In this document: in pieces, positions 12,253-26,937 of the stretch
How the letters are laid out: each line of letters starts with the position of its first letter
Position numbering within the stretch: position 1 is the first letter of the stretch
NCBI GenBank assembly: GCA_021292105.1
Contig: CM037872.1
Span: 13,480,791-13,544,790 of the forward strand
Direction: 5' to 3'
From: Anadara kagoshimensis
Taxonomy: Eukaryota; Mollusca; Bivalvia; Arcoida; Arcidae
DNA length: 64,000 nucleotides
Program-made: the position numbers and the translations under genes
The notes under the pieces: generated by a model
Told to the model about the DNA's origin: nothing
What the model saw: the letters and a program-made list of their open reading frames with translations, nothing else
Database searches by the model: none

Positions 12253-15200
12253 TTTTTAGCTCACCTGACCGAAGGTCATGTGAGCTTATGGCATAGGGCA
12301 GCGTGTGTATGTGCGTGTGTGCGTGTGTGCGTGTGTGCGTCGTTAACACCCATTTTCGACTTCTCCTCTGAAACTACTGGACAGTTTTTAATGAAACTTT
12401 GTCAGAAGTATATATGGGCCGGTGCAATTCAGATTTGTTCGTGGCGTTGCCATGGCTACCATAACTAGGTCAAGGTGACCTAGGGGTGCAAAAATCTTAA
12501 AAAATCTTCTTCTCTGAAAGTACTGATTGGAGAAAAAATCTGATGTGATATTTGGCTTCTCTAGGGTCTTAAGCCTATAGTTTGTTCATTTTGTAAAATT
12601 CGGATAAAAATAGGTTACGCGTTTTTGCGTTTAATTTTGAAAAAATCGTAAAATAGCTTCAAATTGTTATAACTTGACTATTTGACCAGATAATGACATG
12701 GGGTTTTCAGTTTTGACATCTACTTGTTAGTATCTTCAAAATGAGGTCAAGGTCAATTGTGAAGGTCGTGACCTAATTTTTTTTTACCTCTGATTATAAT
12801 TATTATCTCGAAAACTTTAAACTTTTTGTATAGGCATGTATATTAGAATGTTGTAGGTATTGATACAACAATCATTTTGATGTATAGAAAAAGGTCATGG
12901 GTTTAAAGGTCGAGGTCACAGATGTGAAACAATACATAAATGGTTAATTATCTCGAAAACTTTAAACTTTTTGTATAAGCATGTATATTAGAATGTTGTA
13001 GGTATTGATACAACAATCATTTTGATGTATAGAAAAAGGTCATGGGTTTAAAGGTCGAGGTCACAGATGTGAAACAATACATAAATGGTTAATTATCTCG
13101 AAAACTTTAAACTTTTTGTATAAGCATGTATATTAGAATGTTGTAGGTATTGATACAACGATCATTTTGATGTATAGAAAATGGTCATGGGTTCAAAGGT
13201 CAAGGTCACAGATGCAAAACAATACGGAAATGGTTAATTATCTCGAAAACTATAAACATTTTGTATATGCATGTATATTAGAATGTTGTAGGTATTGATA
13301 CAACGATCATTTTGATGTATAGAAAAAGGTCATGGGTTCAAAGGTCAAGGTCACAGATGCGAAACAATACCGAAATGGTTAATTATCTTGAAAACTATAA
13401 ACATTTTGTATAGGCATGTATATAAGAATGTTGTAGGTATAGATACAACGATCATTTTGATGTAAAGAAAATGGTCATGGGTTCAAAGGTCAAGGTCACA
13501 GATGCGAAACAATACCGAAATGGTTAATTATCTCGAAAACTATAAACTTTTTGTATAGGCATGTATATGAGAATGTTGTAGGTATTGATACAATGATCAT
13601 TTTGATGTATAGAAAAAGGTCATGGGTTCAAAGGTCAAGGTCACACAGAAATGGTTAATTATCTTGAAAACTATAAACTTTTTGTATAGGCATGTATATT
13701 AGAATGTTGTAGGTATTGATACAATGATCATTTTGATGTATAGAAAAAGGTCATGGGTTCAAAGGTCAAGGTCACAGATGCGAAACAATACGGAAGTGGT
13801 TAATTATCTCGAAAACTATAAACATTTTGTATATGCATGTATATTAGAATGTTGTAGGTATTGATACAACGATCATTTTGATGTATAGAAAAAGGTCATG
13901 GGTTCAAAGGTCAAGGTCACAGATGCGAAACAATACGGATATGGTTAATTATCTCGAAAACTATAAACATTTTGTGTAGGCATGTATATCAGAATGTTGT
14001 AGGTATTGATACAATGATCATTTTGATGTATAGAAAAAGGTCATGGAATCAAAGGTCAAGGTCACAGATGCGAAACAATACCGAAATGGTTAATTATCTC
14101 GAAAACTATAAACATTTTGTATAGGCATGTATATTAGAATGTTGTAGGTATTGATACAACGATCATTTTGATGTATAGAAAATGGTCATGGGTTCAAAGG
14201 TCAAGGTCACAGATGCGAAACAATACCGAAATGGTTAATTATCTCGAAAACTATAAACTTTTTGTATAGTCATGTATATTAGAATGTTGTAGGTATTGAT
14301 ACAACGATCATTTTGATGTATAGAAAAAGGTCATGGGTTCAAAGGTCAAGGTCACAGATGTGAAACAATACCGAAATGGTTAATTATCTCCAAAACTATA
14401 AATTTTGTGTAGGCATGTATATTAGAATATTGTAGGTATTGATACAACGATCATTTTAATGTATAGAAAAAGGTCATGGGTTCAAAGGTCAAGGTCACAG
14501 ATGTGAAACAATACCGAAATGGTTAATTATCTCGAAAACTATAAACTTTTTTATAGGCATGTATATTAGAATGTTGTTAGTATTGATACAACAATCATTT
14601 TGATATATAGAAAAAGGTCATGGGTTCAAAGGTCAAGGTCACAGATGTGAAACAATACCGCAATGGTTAATTATCTTGAAAACTATAAACTTTTTGTTTA
14701 GGCATGTATACTAGAATGTCGTAGGTATTGATACAACGATCATTTTGATGTATAGAAAAAGGTCATGGGTTCAAAGGTCAAGGTCACATATGTGAAACAA
14801 TACCGAAGTGGTTAATTATCTCAAAAACTATAAACTTTTTGTATAGGCTTGTATATTAGAATGTTGTAAGTATTGATACAATGATCATTCTGATGTATAG
14901 AAAAAGGTCATGGGTTCAAAGGTCAAGGCCACAGATGCAAAACAATACTGAAATGGTTAATTATCTCGAAAACTATAAACTTTTTTGTATAGGCATGTAT
15001 ATTAGAATAATGTAGATATTGATACAACAATCATTTTGATGTATAGAAAAAGGTTATGGGTTTAAAGGTCAAGGTCACATATGCGAAACAATACAGAAAT
15101 GTTTCATTATCTTGAAAACTATTAACTTTTTGAATAGGCATGTATACTAGAATGTTGTAGGTATTGATACAACGGTTATCATGATGTAAAAAAAAAAAAC

Positions 15201-15290
15201 CATTGGGGTTTAGTATTTATGTTTTTTTTAAATCTATCAGCTAGCCATTAATTATCAGGTGAGCGTATCAGGCCCATGGGCCTCTTGTTA
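12253..15290 (+). mobile_element. Full pearl/HINE-like element with expanded minisatellite
   Basis: The left end has a hairpin (gctcacctgacc gaa ggtcatgtgagc). The right end has tcaggtgagcgtatc followed by the perfect palindrome ggcccatgggcc and ctcttgtta. The motif gctcacctga near the left end recurs inverted near the right end. In order: a (GTGTGC)n run (12302-12342), a unique ~450-bp block shared with 3889-4300, ~16 tandem 145-bp units (~12795-15190), and the right end. Flank-tandem core-flank architecture with a terminal hairpin is that of bivalve 'pearl' elements, interpreted in the literature as non-autonomous Helentrons; family assignment here is inference. No transposase or helicase frame is present. 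Confidence 0.75.
12795..15190 (+). repeat. 145-bp minisatellite, ~16 units
   Basis: The repeat period is 145 bp (e.g. ggtcatggg at 12893, 13038, 13183). Each unit carries aggtcatgggttcaaaggtc followed by aaggtcacag, a ttaattatctcgaaaactat block, and gtatattagaatgttgtagg. One unit near 13640 is shortened by ~20 bp. The first two units are nearly identical; divergence rises toward the right end, as expected for recent amplification at one side. Confidence 0.9.
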
Positions 15291-17124
15291 TAATATCAAA
15301 AATAATTGTACAAATGCAAATATATATAATAAAAAATTTTCCGAGAGAATCTTGCCATCATGGTTCACTGCATTGCTGTGACTTTATGGTTAGAGAATAT
15401 GATGTCATGGATATTATCTTTAAACAGATCATGCATAAGACTTTAAAGTTTGAGATGCTGCTTCCTCCTCTTGCACTTGGTATAGAGAGGACAGAGTTTC
15501 TGGTTCACAAAGTAACCAGAAAATATTAAAAAAGTGAAAATTTGAAAAGGTCCACATGGCTGTCAAATTTAATCAAAATTGAGTCAGTATGACATAGTAG
15601 ATCACCTATATAAAAGTTCATACCAAATATGAATCCAACATCTCAACAAATAAAGGATAAACTGTTTAGGGACAGACAAGTGAAAACCTATAGTCTCTTC
15701 CAGTTTCAATGGACTAATTAATATCTAATAAAAGTTTGACACTCCTATCTTTAAAACTGTTTTTTTTAAATTGTCCAACTTTTGAAAGACATTCAATTAT
15801 ATCTGGGACTAAATGTGCCTCCTATGATAATACAATATGTTATACCTTTTAGATCACCCCCCCCCTTCCAATCATCTCTTTTGTATTGGAGAAAGCGTAA
15901 TAGCCATTCCCATGTATCATTGACACCCTGAATAAATCTTTAAATAGGTGGGAAGAATAACCAAATGATTATGAGTTTAGAATAAACCAACTTTCATTTG
16001 GTGGGTTGTATATCAATTTAAGTAACACAAATGGCACAATAGCAAACCTATAAAACCAAAAAATAATGGCCACACAATAAAAGGTTTAACCCTCATGTCA
16101 GTACAATGAATGTACACTTTCAAGTGTCCATCAATTTAAAACTCATTACTTCTACTGATCAGATCAAAAGGTTAATTTTTCCATATACACATATTGTGAT
16201 AGTGCTCCTGAATCTGTGATAATTTCTATCATGGAAATGTGTCTCTAATAATCCTTACAATTTAAATTTCTAATGTAATGTAATGAATTTTAACTTTATA
16301 AAGTTGCTTTAATTATATGTGATTGTATCAAGTAGAAATTGGTTGAAATCTCAAATTGTCACAAAAATATTTTTTGTCTTTAAAAAGTATAAAAATTCAT
16401 TCTCTATCTTTTTACAAAATTTTACTTAAAAATTCTAACAAATACAAAAGTTATGAAGTCATTTATGATGTAGCTATTTACGTATCACCCAATTGTAAAT
16501 GGGCGCAAAACTACTTGAATTTGCAAAAGTTATCGGAAATTCTAACAATATAGGGACCTTAAGTCAGGTACATTTTTTCAGTCACATGCAGTATAAATGT
16601 AGTATTCATTTGCTTGTTGTATAAAATACCTGTCTCCATGTTGAGCACTGTGTTGTTGATAAAGGTGCACAGGTACCTGTTTTCACGGCAATGATCGCGG
16701 TATAATGATGACGTCGTTCGTCCAACTGTTACGTCACAATACTGAAAATGTTGACGTGGAGATTTTGACCGATTTCTACTTGATCACATATTACTAAGAA
16801 AAATAAATTTATTTTGATTTTACACATGTGTGTATTTATTATGAGAGTAGAGATTAATCATCACAAATTAAAATTTTGGAGCACATAAGGATTCCTTATC
16901 ACGAATACCCCTTTGACAATTTGAATCTTCCCAGCAAATTAATCCTAGACAAACTAAAAACAATATCTTGAACAAAATAGTTTTCTGCTATCAACATAAT
17001 TTCTTTGTTAATTATATTACATGTCGATTTTAAACTACAAATAAAACATTTTTCTTTTTCATTCGATAATATTGAAAAATCAATGTCCGTTGATTCAACA
17101 TTTTTACATAATGTAATACATGTA
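15291..17124. other. No gene seen
   Basis: AT-rich. 15560-15720 (tcatacc-aaatatgaatcc, gggacagacaagtg) resembles generic molluscan dispersed repeat text. Short frames at 15314 and 16356 lack any domain. A CG-containing patch at 16690-16740 (gatgacgtcgttcgtcc) stands out but has no assigned role. Confidence 0.45.
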
Positions 17125-20100
17125 TAAGGCTCAATCAGAAATGACCATTTCAATATGTAGCATTGTGTGATCAGAATTGATTGATTCATCAATATTACAT
17201 ATTCCTGTAACATAAGATTCAATCGAACAAGGCCATTTCAATATGTAGCATCGTATGATCAGAATTTGTTGAGTCATCAATATTACATATTTCTGTAATA
17301 TAAGATTTAATTAAACATGGCCATTTCAATATGTAGAATTGTATGATCAGAATTAGCAAATTCATCAACATTACATATTTCTGTATAAGATTTTATCAAA
17401 CGTGGCCAAATTAATATGTAGCATTGTATGATCAGAATTGGTTGATTGATCAATATTACATATTTCTGTAAAATAAGATTCAATTGAACAAGGCCATTTC
17501 AATATGTAGCATTGTATGATCAGAATTTGTTGAGTCATCAATATTACATATTTCTGTAATATAAGATTGAATCAAACATGACCATTTTAATATGTAGCAT
17601 TGTGTGATCAGAATTGGTTGATTCATCAATATTACATATTCCTGTAATATAAGATTGAATCAAACATGACCATTTTAATATGTAGCATTGTGTGATCAGA
17701 ATTGGTTGATTCATCAATATTACATATTCCTGTAATATAAGATTGAATCAAACATAACCATTTCAATATGTAGCATTGCATGATCAGAATTGGTTGATTC
17801 ATCAATCTTACATATTCCTGTAATAAAAGATTGAATCAAACATGACCATTTCAATATGTAGCATTGCACGAACAGAATTAGCTGATTCATTAATATTACA
17901 TATTTCTGTAATATAAGATTGAATCAAACATGGCCATTTCAATATGTAGCATTGTGTGATCAGAATTGTTTGATTCATCAATATTACATATTTCTGTAAT
18001 ATAAGATTGAATCAAACATGGCCATTTCAATATGTAGCATTGTGTGATCAGAATAGGTTGATTCATCCATTTAACATATTTCTGTAATATAAGATTGAAT
18101 CAAATATGACCATTTCAATATGTAGCATTGTATGGTCAGAATTTGTTGATTCATCAATATTACATATTCCTGTAATATAAGATTGAATCAAACATGGCCA
18201 TTTCAATATGTAGCATTGTGCTAGGTTTCCATAAATTTAAAATAATTAGTAGCCAAATTTCCAAAATTTGTGAAAATACAGTGCTTTTTAAAGTATTTTT
18301 TCACAAATTTGCTAAAATAGGTTACTTTTTGAAAGAATTCCTCAGAAATTAGTAGCCAATGGCGATTTTGGCTACCAGGAATGGAAACATAGCATTGTGT
18401 GATCAGAATTGGTTGATTCATCAATATTACATATTCCTGTAATATAAGATTGAATCAAACATGACCATTTCAATATGTAGCATTGTACGATCAGAATTGG
18501 TTGATTCATTAGTATTACATATTCCTGTAATATAAGATTCAATCAAACATGGCCATTTCAATATGTAGCATTGTGTGATCAGAATTTGTTAATTCATCCA
18601 TTTAACATATTTCTGTAATATAAGATTGAATCAAACATGGCCATTTCAATATGTAGCATTGTGTGATCAGAATAGGTTGATTCATCCATTTAACATATTT
18701 CTGTAATATAAGATTGAATCAAATATGACCATTTCAATATGTAGCATTGTATGGTCAGAATTTGTTGATTCATCAATATTACATATTCCTGTAATATAAG
18801 ATTGAATCAAACATGACCATTTCAATATGTAGCATTGTGTGATCAGAATTGGTTGATTAATCAATATTACATATTCCTGTAAATTAAGATTAAATCAAAC
18901 ATGGCCATTTCAATATGTAGCATTGTGTGATCAGAATTTGTTGATTCATCCATTTAACATATTTCTGTTATATAAGATTGAATCAAATATGACCATTTCA
19001 ATATGTAGCATTGTATGATCAGAATTGGTTGATTCATCAATATTACATATTCCTGTAATATAAGATTGAATCAAATATGACCATTTCAATATGTAGCATT
19101 GTATGGTCAGAATTTGTTAATTCATTAATATTACATATTCCTGTAATATAAGATTGAATCAAACATGACCATTTCAATATGTAGCATTGTATGATCAGAA
19201 TTGGTTGATTCATCAATATTACATATTCCTGTAATATAAGATTGAATCAAATATGACCATTTTAATATGTAGCATTGTGTGATCAGAATTGGTTGATTCA
19301 TCAATATTACATATTCCTGTAACATAAGATTGAATCAAACATGACCATTTCAATATGTAGCATTGTATGATCAGAATTGGTTGATTCATCAATATTACAT
19401 ATTCCTGTAACATAAGATTGAATCAAACATGACCATTTTAATATGTAGCATTGTGTGATCAGAATTGGTTGATTCATCAATATTACATATTCCTGTAACA
19501 TAAGATTGAATCAAACATGACCATTTCAATATGTAGCATTGTATGATCAGAATTTGTTGATTCATCAATATTACATATTCCTGTAATATAAGATTAAATC
19601 AAACATGGCCATTTCAATATGTAGCATTGTGTGATCAGAATTTGTTGATTCATCCATTTAACATATTTCTGTAATATAAGATTGAATCAAATAAGACCAT
19701 TTCAATATGTAGCATTGTATGATCAGAATTGGTTGATTCATCAATATTACATATTCCTGTAATATAAGATTGAATCAAATATGACCATTTCAATATGTAG
19801 CATTGTATGATCAGAATTTGTTGATTCATCAATATTACATATTCCTGTAATATAAGATTGAATCAAACATGACCATTTCAATATGTAGCATTGTATGATC
19901 AGAATTGGTTGATTCATCAATATTACATATTCCTGTAATATAAGATTGAATCAAATATGACCATTTTAATATGTAGCATTGTGTGATCAGAATTGGTTGA
20001 TTCATTAATATTACATATTCCTGTAACATAAGATTGAATCAAACATGACCATTTCAATATGTAGCATTGTATGATCAGAATTTGTTGTTTCATCAATCTT

Positions 20101-23100
20101 ACATATTCCTGTAATATAACATTGAATCAAATATGACCATTTCAATATGTAGCATTGTATCATCAGAATTGGTTGATTCATCAATATTACATATTCCTGT
20201 AATATAAGATTGAATCAAACATGACCATTTCAATATGTAGCATTGTATGATCAGAATTGGTTGATTCATCAATATTACATATTCCTGTAATATAAGATTC
20301 AATCAAACATGACCATTTCTATATGTAGCATTGTATGATCAGAATTTGTTGATTCATCAATATTACATATTCCTGTAATATAAGATTCAATCAAACATGG
20401 CCATTTCAATATGTAGCATTGTATGATCAGAATTGGTTGATTCATCAATATTACATATTCCTGTAATATAAGATTGAATCAAACATGACCATTTCTATAT
20501 GTAGCATTGTATGATCAGAATTTGTTGATTCATCAATATTACATATTCCTGTAATATAAGATTCAATCAAACATGACCATTTCAATATGTAGCATTGTGT
20601 GATCAGAATTGGTTGATTCATCAATATTACATATTTCTGTAATATAAGATTGAATCAACTATGGCCATTTCAATATGTAGAATTGTATGATCAGAATCAG
20701 CAAATTCATCAACATTACGTATTTCTGTATAAGATTTTATCAAACGTGGCCAAATTAATATGTAGCATTGTATGATCAGAATTGGTTGATTGATCAATAT
20801 TACATATTTCTGTAATATAAGATTTAATTAAACATGGCCATTTCAATATGTAGAATTGTATGATCAGAATTAGCAAATTCATCAACATTACATATTTCTG
20901 TATAAGATTTTATCAAACGTGGCCAAATTAATATGTAGCATTGTATGATCAGAATTGGTTGATTGATCAATATTACATATTTCTGTAAAATAAGATTCAA
21001 TTGAACAAGGCCATTTCAATATGTAGCATTGTATGATCAGAATTTGTTGAGTCATCAATATTACATATTTCTGTAATATAAGATTTAATCAAACATGGCC
21101 AAATTAAAATGTAGCATTGTATGATCAGAATTGGTTGATTCATCAATATTACATATTCCTGTAATATAAGATTGAATCAAACATGACCATTTTAATATGT
21201 AGCATTGTGTGATCAGAATTGGTTGATTCATCAATATTACATATTCCTGTAATATAAGATTGAAGCAAACATAACCATTTCAATATGTAGCATTGCATGA
21301 TCAGAATTGGTTGATTCATCAATCTTACATATTCCTGTAATAAAAGATTGAATCAAACATGACCATTTCAATATGTAGCATTGCACGAACAGAATTAGCT
21401 GATTCATTAATATTACATATTTCATTAATATAAGATTGAATCAAACATGGCCATTTCAATATGTAGCATTGTGTGATCAGAATTGTTTGATTCATCAATA
21501 TTACATATTTCTGTAATATAAGATTGAATCAAACATGGCCATTTCAATATGTAGCATTGTGTGATCAGAATAGGTTGATTCATCCATTTAACATATTTCT
21601 GTAATATAAGATTGAATCAAATATGACCATTTCAATATGTAGCATTGTATGGTCAGAATTTGTTGATTCATCAATATTACATATTCCTGTAATATAAGAT
21701 TAAATCAAACATGGCCATTTCAATATGTAGCATTGTACGATCAGAATTGGTTGATTCATTAGTATTACATATTCCTGTAATATAAGATTCAATCAAACAT
21801 GGCCATTTCAATATGTAGCATTGTGTGATCAGAATTTGTTAATTCATCCATTTAACATATTTCTGTAATATAAGATTGAATCAAACATGGCCATTTCAAT
21901 ATGTAGCATTGTGTGATCAGAATAGGTTGATTCATCCATTTAACATATTTCTGTAATATAAGATTGAATCAAATATGACCATTTCAATATGTAGCATTGT
22001 ATGGTCAGAATTTGTTGATTCATCAATATTACATATTCCTGTAATATAAGATTGAATCAAACATGACCATTTCAATATGTAGCATTGTATGATCAGAATT
22101 GGTTGATTAATCAATATTACATATTCCTGTAAATTAAAAAAATCAAACATGGCCATTTCAATATGTAGCATTGTGTGATCAGAATTTGTTGATTCATCCA
22201 TTTAACATATTTCTGTTATATAAGATTGAATCAAATATGACCATTTCAATATGTAGCATTGTATGATCAGAATTGGTTGATTCATCAATATTACATATTC
22301 CTGTAATATAAGATTGAATCAAATATGACCATTTCAATATGTAGCATTGTATGGTCAGAATTTGTTAATTCATTAATATTACATATTCCTGTAATATAAG
22401 ATTGAATCAAACATGACCATTTCAATATGTAGCATTGTATGATCAGAATTGGTTGATTCATCAATATTACATATTCCTGTAATATAAGATTGAATCAAAT
22501 ATGACCATTTTAATATGTAGCATTGTGTGATCAGAATTGGTTGATTCATCAATATTACATATTCCTGTAACATAAGATTGAATCAAACATGACCATTTCA
22601 ATATGTAGCATTGTATGATCAGAATTGGTTGATTCATCAATATTACATATTCCTGTAACATAAGATTGAATCAAACATGACCATTTCAATATGTAGCATT
22701 GTATGATCAGAATTTGTTGATTCATCAATCTTACATATTCCTGTAATATAAGATTGAATCAAACATGACCATTTCAATATGTAGCATTGTATGATCAGAA
22801 TTGGTTGATTCATCAATATTACATATTCCTGTAATATAAGATTGAATCAGATGTGACCATTTCAATATGTAGCATTGTATGGTCAGAATTTGTTGATTCA
22901 TCAATATTACATATTCCTGTAATATAAGATTGAATCAGATGTGACCATTTCAATATGTAGCATTGTATGGTCAGAATTTGTTGATTCATCAATATTACAT
23001 ATTCCTGTAATATAAGATTGAATCAAACATGACCATTTCAATATGTAGCATTGTATGATCAGAATTTGTTGATTCATCAATATTACATATTCCTGTAATA

Positions 23101-24870
23101 TAAGATTAAATCAAACATGGCCATTTCAATATGTAGCATTGTGTGATCAGAATTTGTTGATTCATCCATTTAACATATTTCTGTAATATAAGATTGAATC
23201 AAATAAGACCATTTCAATATGTAGCATTGTATGATCAGAATTGGTTGATTCATCAATATTACATATTCCTGTAATATAAGATTGAATCAAATATGACCAT
23301 TTCAATATGTAGCATTGTATGATCAGAATTTGTTGATTCATCAATATTACATATTCCTGTAATATAAGATTGAATCAAATATGACCATTTCAATATGTAG
23401 CATTGTATGATCAGAATTGGTTGATTCATCAATATTACATATTCCTGTAATATAAGATTGAATCAAATATGACCATTTTAATATGTAGCATTGTGTGATC
23501 AGAATTGGTTGATTCATCAATATTACACATTCCTGTAACAACATGACCATTTCAATATGTAGCATTGTATGATCAGAATTGGTTGATTCATCAATCTTAC
23601 ATATTCCTGTAATATAAGATTGAATCAAATATGACCATTTCAATATGTAGCATTGTATGATCAGAATTGGTTGATTCATCAATCTTACATATTCCTGTAA
23701 TATAAGATTGAATCAAACATGACCATTTCAATATGTAGCATTGTATGATCAGAATTGGTTGATTCATCAATCTTACATATTCCTGTAATATAAGATTGAA
23801 TCAAACATGACCATTTCAATATGTAGCATTGTATGATCAGAATTTGTTGTTTCATCAATCTTACATATTCCTGTAATATAACATTGAATCAAATATGACC
23901 ATTTCAATATGTAGCATTGTATCATCAGAATTGGTTGATTCATCAATATTACATATTCCTGTAATATAAGATTGAATCAAACATGGCCATTTCAATATGT
24001 AGCATTGTATGATCAGAATTGGTTGATTCATCAATATTACATATTCCTGTAATATAAGATTGAATCAGATATGACCATTTCAATATGTAGCATTGTGTGA
24101 TCAGAATTGGTTGATTCATTAATATTACATATTCCTGTAACATAAGATTGAATCAAACATGACCATTTCAATATGTAGCATTGTATGATCAGAATTTGTT
24201 GTTTCATCAATCTTACATATTCCTGTTATATAACATTGAATCAAATATGACCATTTCAATATGTAGCATTGTATCATCAGAATTGGTTGATTCATCAATA
24301 TTACATATTCCTGTAATATAAGATTGAATCAAACATGACCATTTCAATATGTAGCATTGTATGATCAGAATTGGTTGATTCATCAATATTACATATTCCT
24401 GTAATATAAGATTCAATCAAACATGACCATTTCTATATGTAGCATTGTATGATCAGAATTTGTTGATTCATCAATATTACATATTCCTGTAATATAAGAT
24501 TCAATCAAACATGGCCATTTCAATATGTAGCATTGTATGATCAGAATTGGTTGATTCATCAATATTACATATTCCTGTAATATAAGAATGAATCAAACAT
24601 GACCATTTCTATATGTAGCATTGTATGATCAGAATTTGTTGATTCATCAATATTACATATTCCTGTAATATAAGATTCAATCAAACATGACCATTTCAAT
24701 ATGTAGCATTGTGTGATCAGAATTGGTTGATTCATCAATATTACATATTTCTGTAATATAAGATTGAATCAACTATGGCCATTTGAATATGTAGCATTGT
24801 ATCATCAGAATTAGCGGATGCATCAATATTACATATTTCTATTATATTTCTGTAATGTAAGATTCAAATT
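17125..24870. repeat. 88-bp satellite array, ~86 units
   Basis: The period is 88 bp. The monomer includes tgaccatttcaatatgtagc, attgtatgatcagaattggt, tgattcatcaatattacata and ttcctgtaatataagattga. ATATTAC and GTAATAT can pair as a small hairpin in most units. As 88 is not a multiple of 3, the minus-strand frames of ~60-110 residues are artefacts. Variant monomers (agcaaattcatcaacattac; aacgtggccaaattaatatg) recur with a ~3.5-kb offset (17381 versus 20898), showing that a block of about 40 monomers was duplicated. Confidence 0.95.
18221..18391. mobile_element. 171-bp MITE inserted in the satellite
   Basis: Ends are taggtttccat and atggaaacata (inverted, one mismatch), flanked by the direct repeat GCATTGTG (18213-18220 and 18392-18399). 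The 8-bp duplication and tip sequence suggest a hAT-type non-autonomous element; the superfamily call is inference. Internal ttagtagcca motifs occur near both ends. Confidence 0.8.
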
Positions 24871-26937
24871 TGTCTAGTCACATGTGAATGTAAATAAAAT
24901 CTATACTGTGTTTTATTACATGGTAATGAATGTTTTTCTATTGTGTCATTTTGCTACAAATGACGCCATTGTATATCTTAAAACCATTTTCCACTTCTTT
25001 CGTCAGTCAACATGTGACTGTATTCTGACTTTGTTTCCATATATTAAATAAAACATAACATTTTTTTCATGGGTATTAAAGTCAGTTGAAAGATTTGTTA
25101 CTCTGAAAAAAAAATTATAATTGAAATGACCAAGACCAGCCTATATTTCATTTTCATGTATCCAGTAATATATTAATTTGCCCTCATGCCCATATGACAG
25201 AATGGCTTACTCCAACCTCATGCAGTCATTCCAAAAATAATTGTATTGCTTATATTCTTTTAAAAGGTCAAAAATGAAATTTTGAAATCAGACTCTTTTA
25301 TGTCTCTTAAAAACAAAGATGTATATGTACAGAATTAAAAAATAAATTATTACACACTCCAAATTCGAAATAAAAAAATTATGATAATTTCTTAGTTTCA
25401 ATAATAAAGTCATATAAAACTGTTCTAAATGACTATTATTTTGCTGGTTTTTAGCATTAATTACAGAAATGGCAAATGTTTGTAAGAACTTGTCCGGTCG
25501 AGTGATAATATATCCTGGATAAATGCTTATATGCAATCTGAAATCGTGGAACTTGACCCATGTTAGGAGGTTAGGCGTTATGGAGGTTAGAAATTAACAA
25601 CTGTGCGCTATTAACACTGAATAAATCCGAATTTGACATCATTTTAATACTAAGAAGACATATGCCACTGTTTTTCTAAAATAAAATACAATTTTATCAT
25701 ATCAACGTAGTTTTTCAGAAAATGGTGTAACGGAGGTTAGTTCCTTATATGAGACATTGAAAAATTCTATCTCAATATTGGATTTAAAGACATGGTTTAA
25801 AAATTCCTATCTAATATAAAGTTTCCCCCTGTACTCTTAGGCCATCATTGTAATCTGAAATAAGTTTCATATCTTTATTGCTTTTAGTTATGAATTCCTC
25901 ACGTAATGAAATATCTGTTACAGGTTAGGAATTTTTACCGACACATGTAAAATAACCGGTTCAAAATTATGAATGATCACTTTTAGAAAATCTACTCGGT
26001 TCAAGACCCTATCTGATGTTAAGAAATAAATCTGATAGAATTTGTAAAATGGTTCCATTTAAAAACTATAATATAAGCTCTGAAAGTTTACATATTGCTA
26101 TTGCAACATGCTCAAACGTCACATTTTCCTTCCAGAATCTGTCTCCACGGACAAGAAAAACCATTGTCAACTTTAAACGTTACGATATTATTTTGGAATG
26201 ACTGCATGGTATATTCTGCTGCATAGACTTTTGAAATTAAAATGTAGATTTCGTTTTATATACTGCATGACCCATATTTGTCAATTAAACAATAAAAAAA
26301 ATGTCTGTAATATAAATGGCATAATTCATATGATACTGTGTTATATTTGATGTTTTAATTGCTGAATATACAAATATTCCACTGTAGAAATTTTATATAT
26401 TTCAATATATCTTAGAAATCTTTTTTATTTTTTTAAAATAACCTTTTTTTCAACTTATAATTGATTAATTCATGTTAATTTAAAAAAAATTAAAGGGAAA
26501 TAACCACTACAGAGAATTCTTACAAATGTATTTAATTATAGGTTTTTTGTATTTGAAAGGGAGATAACCATTATAGAAAATCGTTAAATTACAGTTTTTT
26601 GTAATACAAACATGACAAAGTAAAGAGAGATAACTCTTATTACTTTGTTATATTACAGATTACTGTAAGATTACAATATTTTGTAAGTCCCTGGACTGTA
26701 TATATAGCACATTAGTAGTACTACATTTCAGACATTTTTGCTGCTTTTCTTAGTTTTCCTGGCTACATATCATATAAATCGGCCCCCAAATCTTAAAATT
26801 GGCTAACGTTTTGGCTTCAACTTTTCAAGAGCCAGAGCTCTAACCCTGTAATTGGACACCACGAATTGTTTGTTTATCAACCGATATTTAATACGAGTTA
26901 CTCCTCTTTGTACGGAACATTTTATTTATCAACTAAT
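24871..26937. other. No gene seen; short degenerate repeats
   Basis: 26510-26640 holds three loose ~65-bp copies with gggagataac and tacagattttttgtaa-like text. ggaggttag recurs at 25566, 25581 and 25733. I found no TM1-TM2 exon for the GPCR downstream. Nothing else is supportable. Confidence 0.45.

Noticed and set aside
17125-24416. Many minus-strand frames of 60-111 residues with the same peptide
   Set aside because: They are translations of the 88-bp satellite; the period is not divisible by three, so frames break every few units and there is no coding constraint.
16690-25020. Flanks of the satellite as TIRs of one giant element
   Set aside because: tgacgtc-like patches at 16.7 and 24.96 kb have only weak inverted similarity; not enough to claim paired ends.
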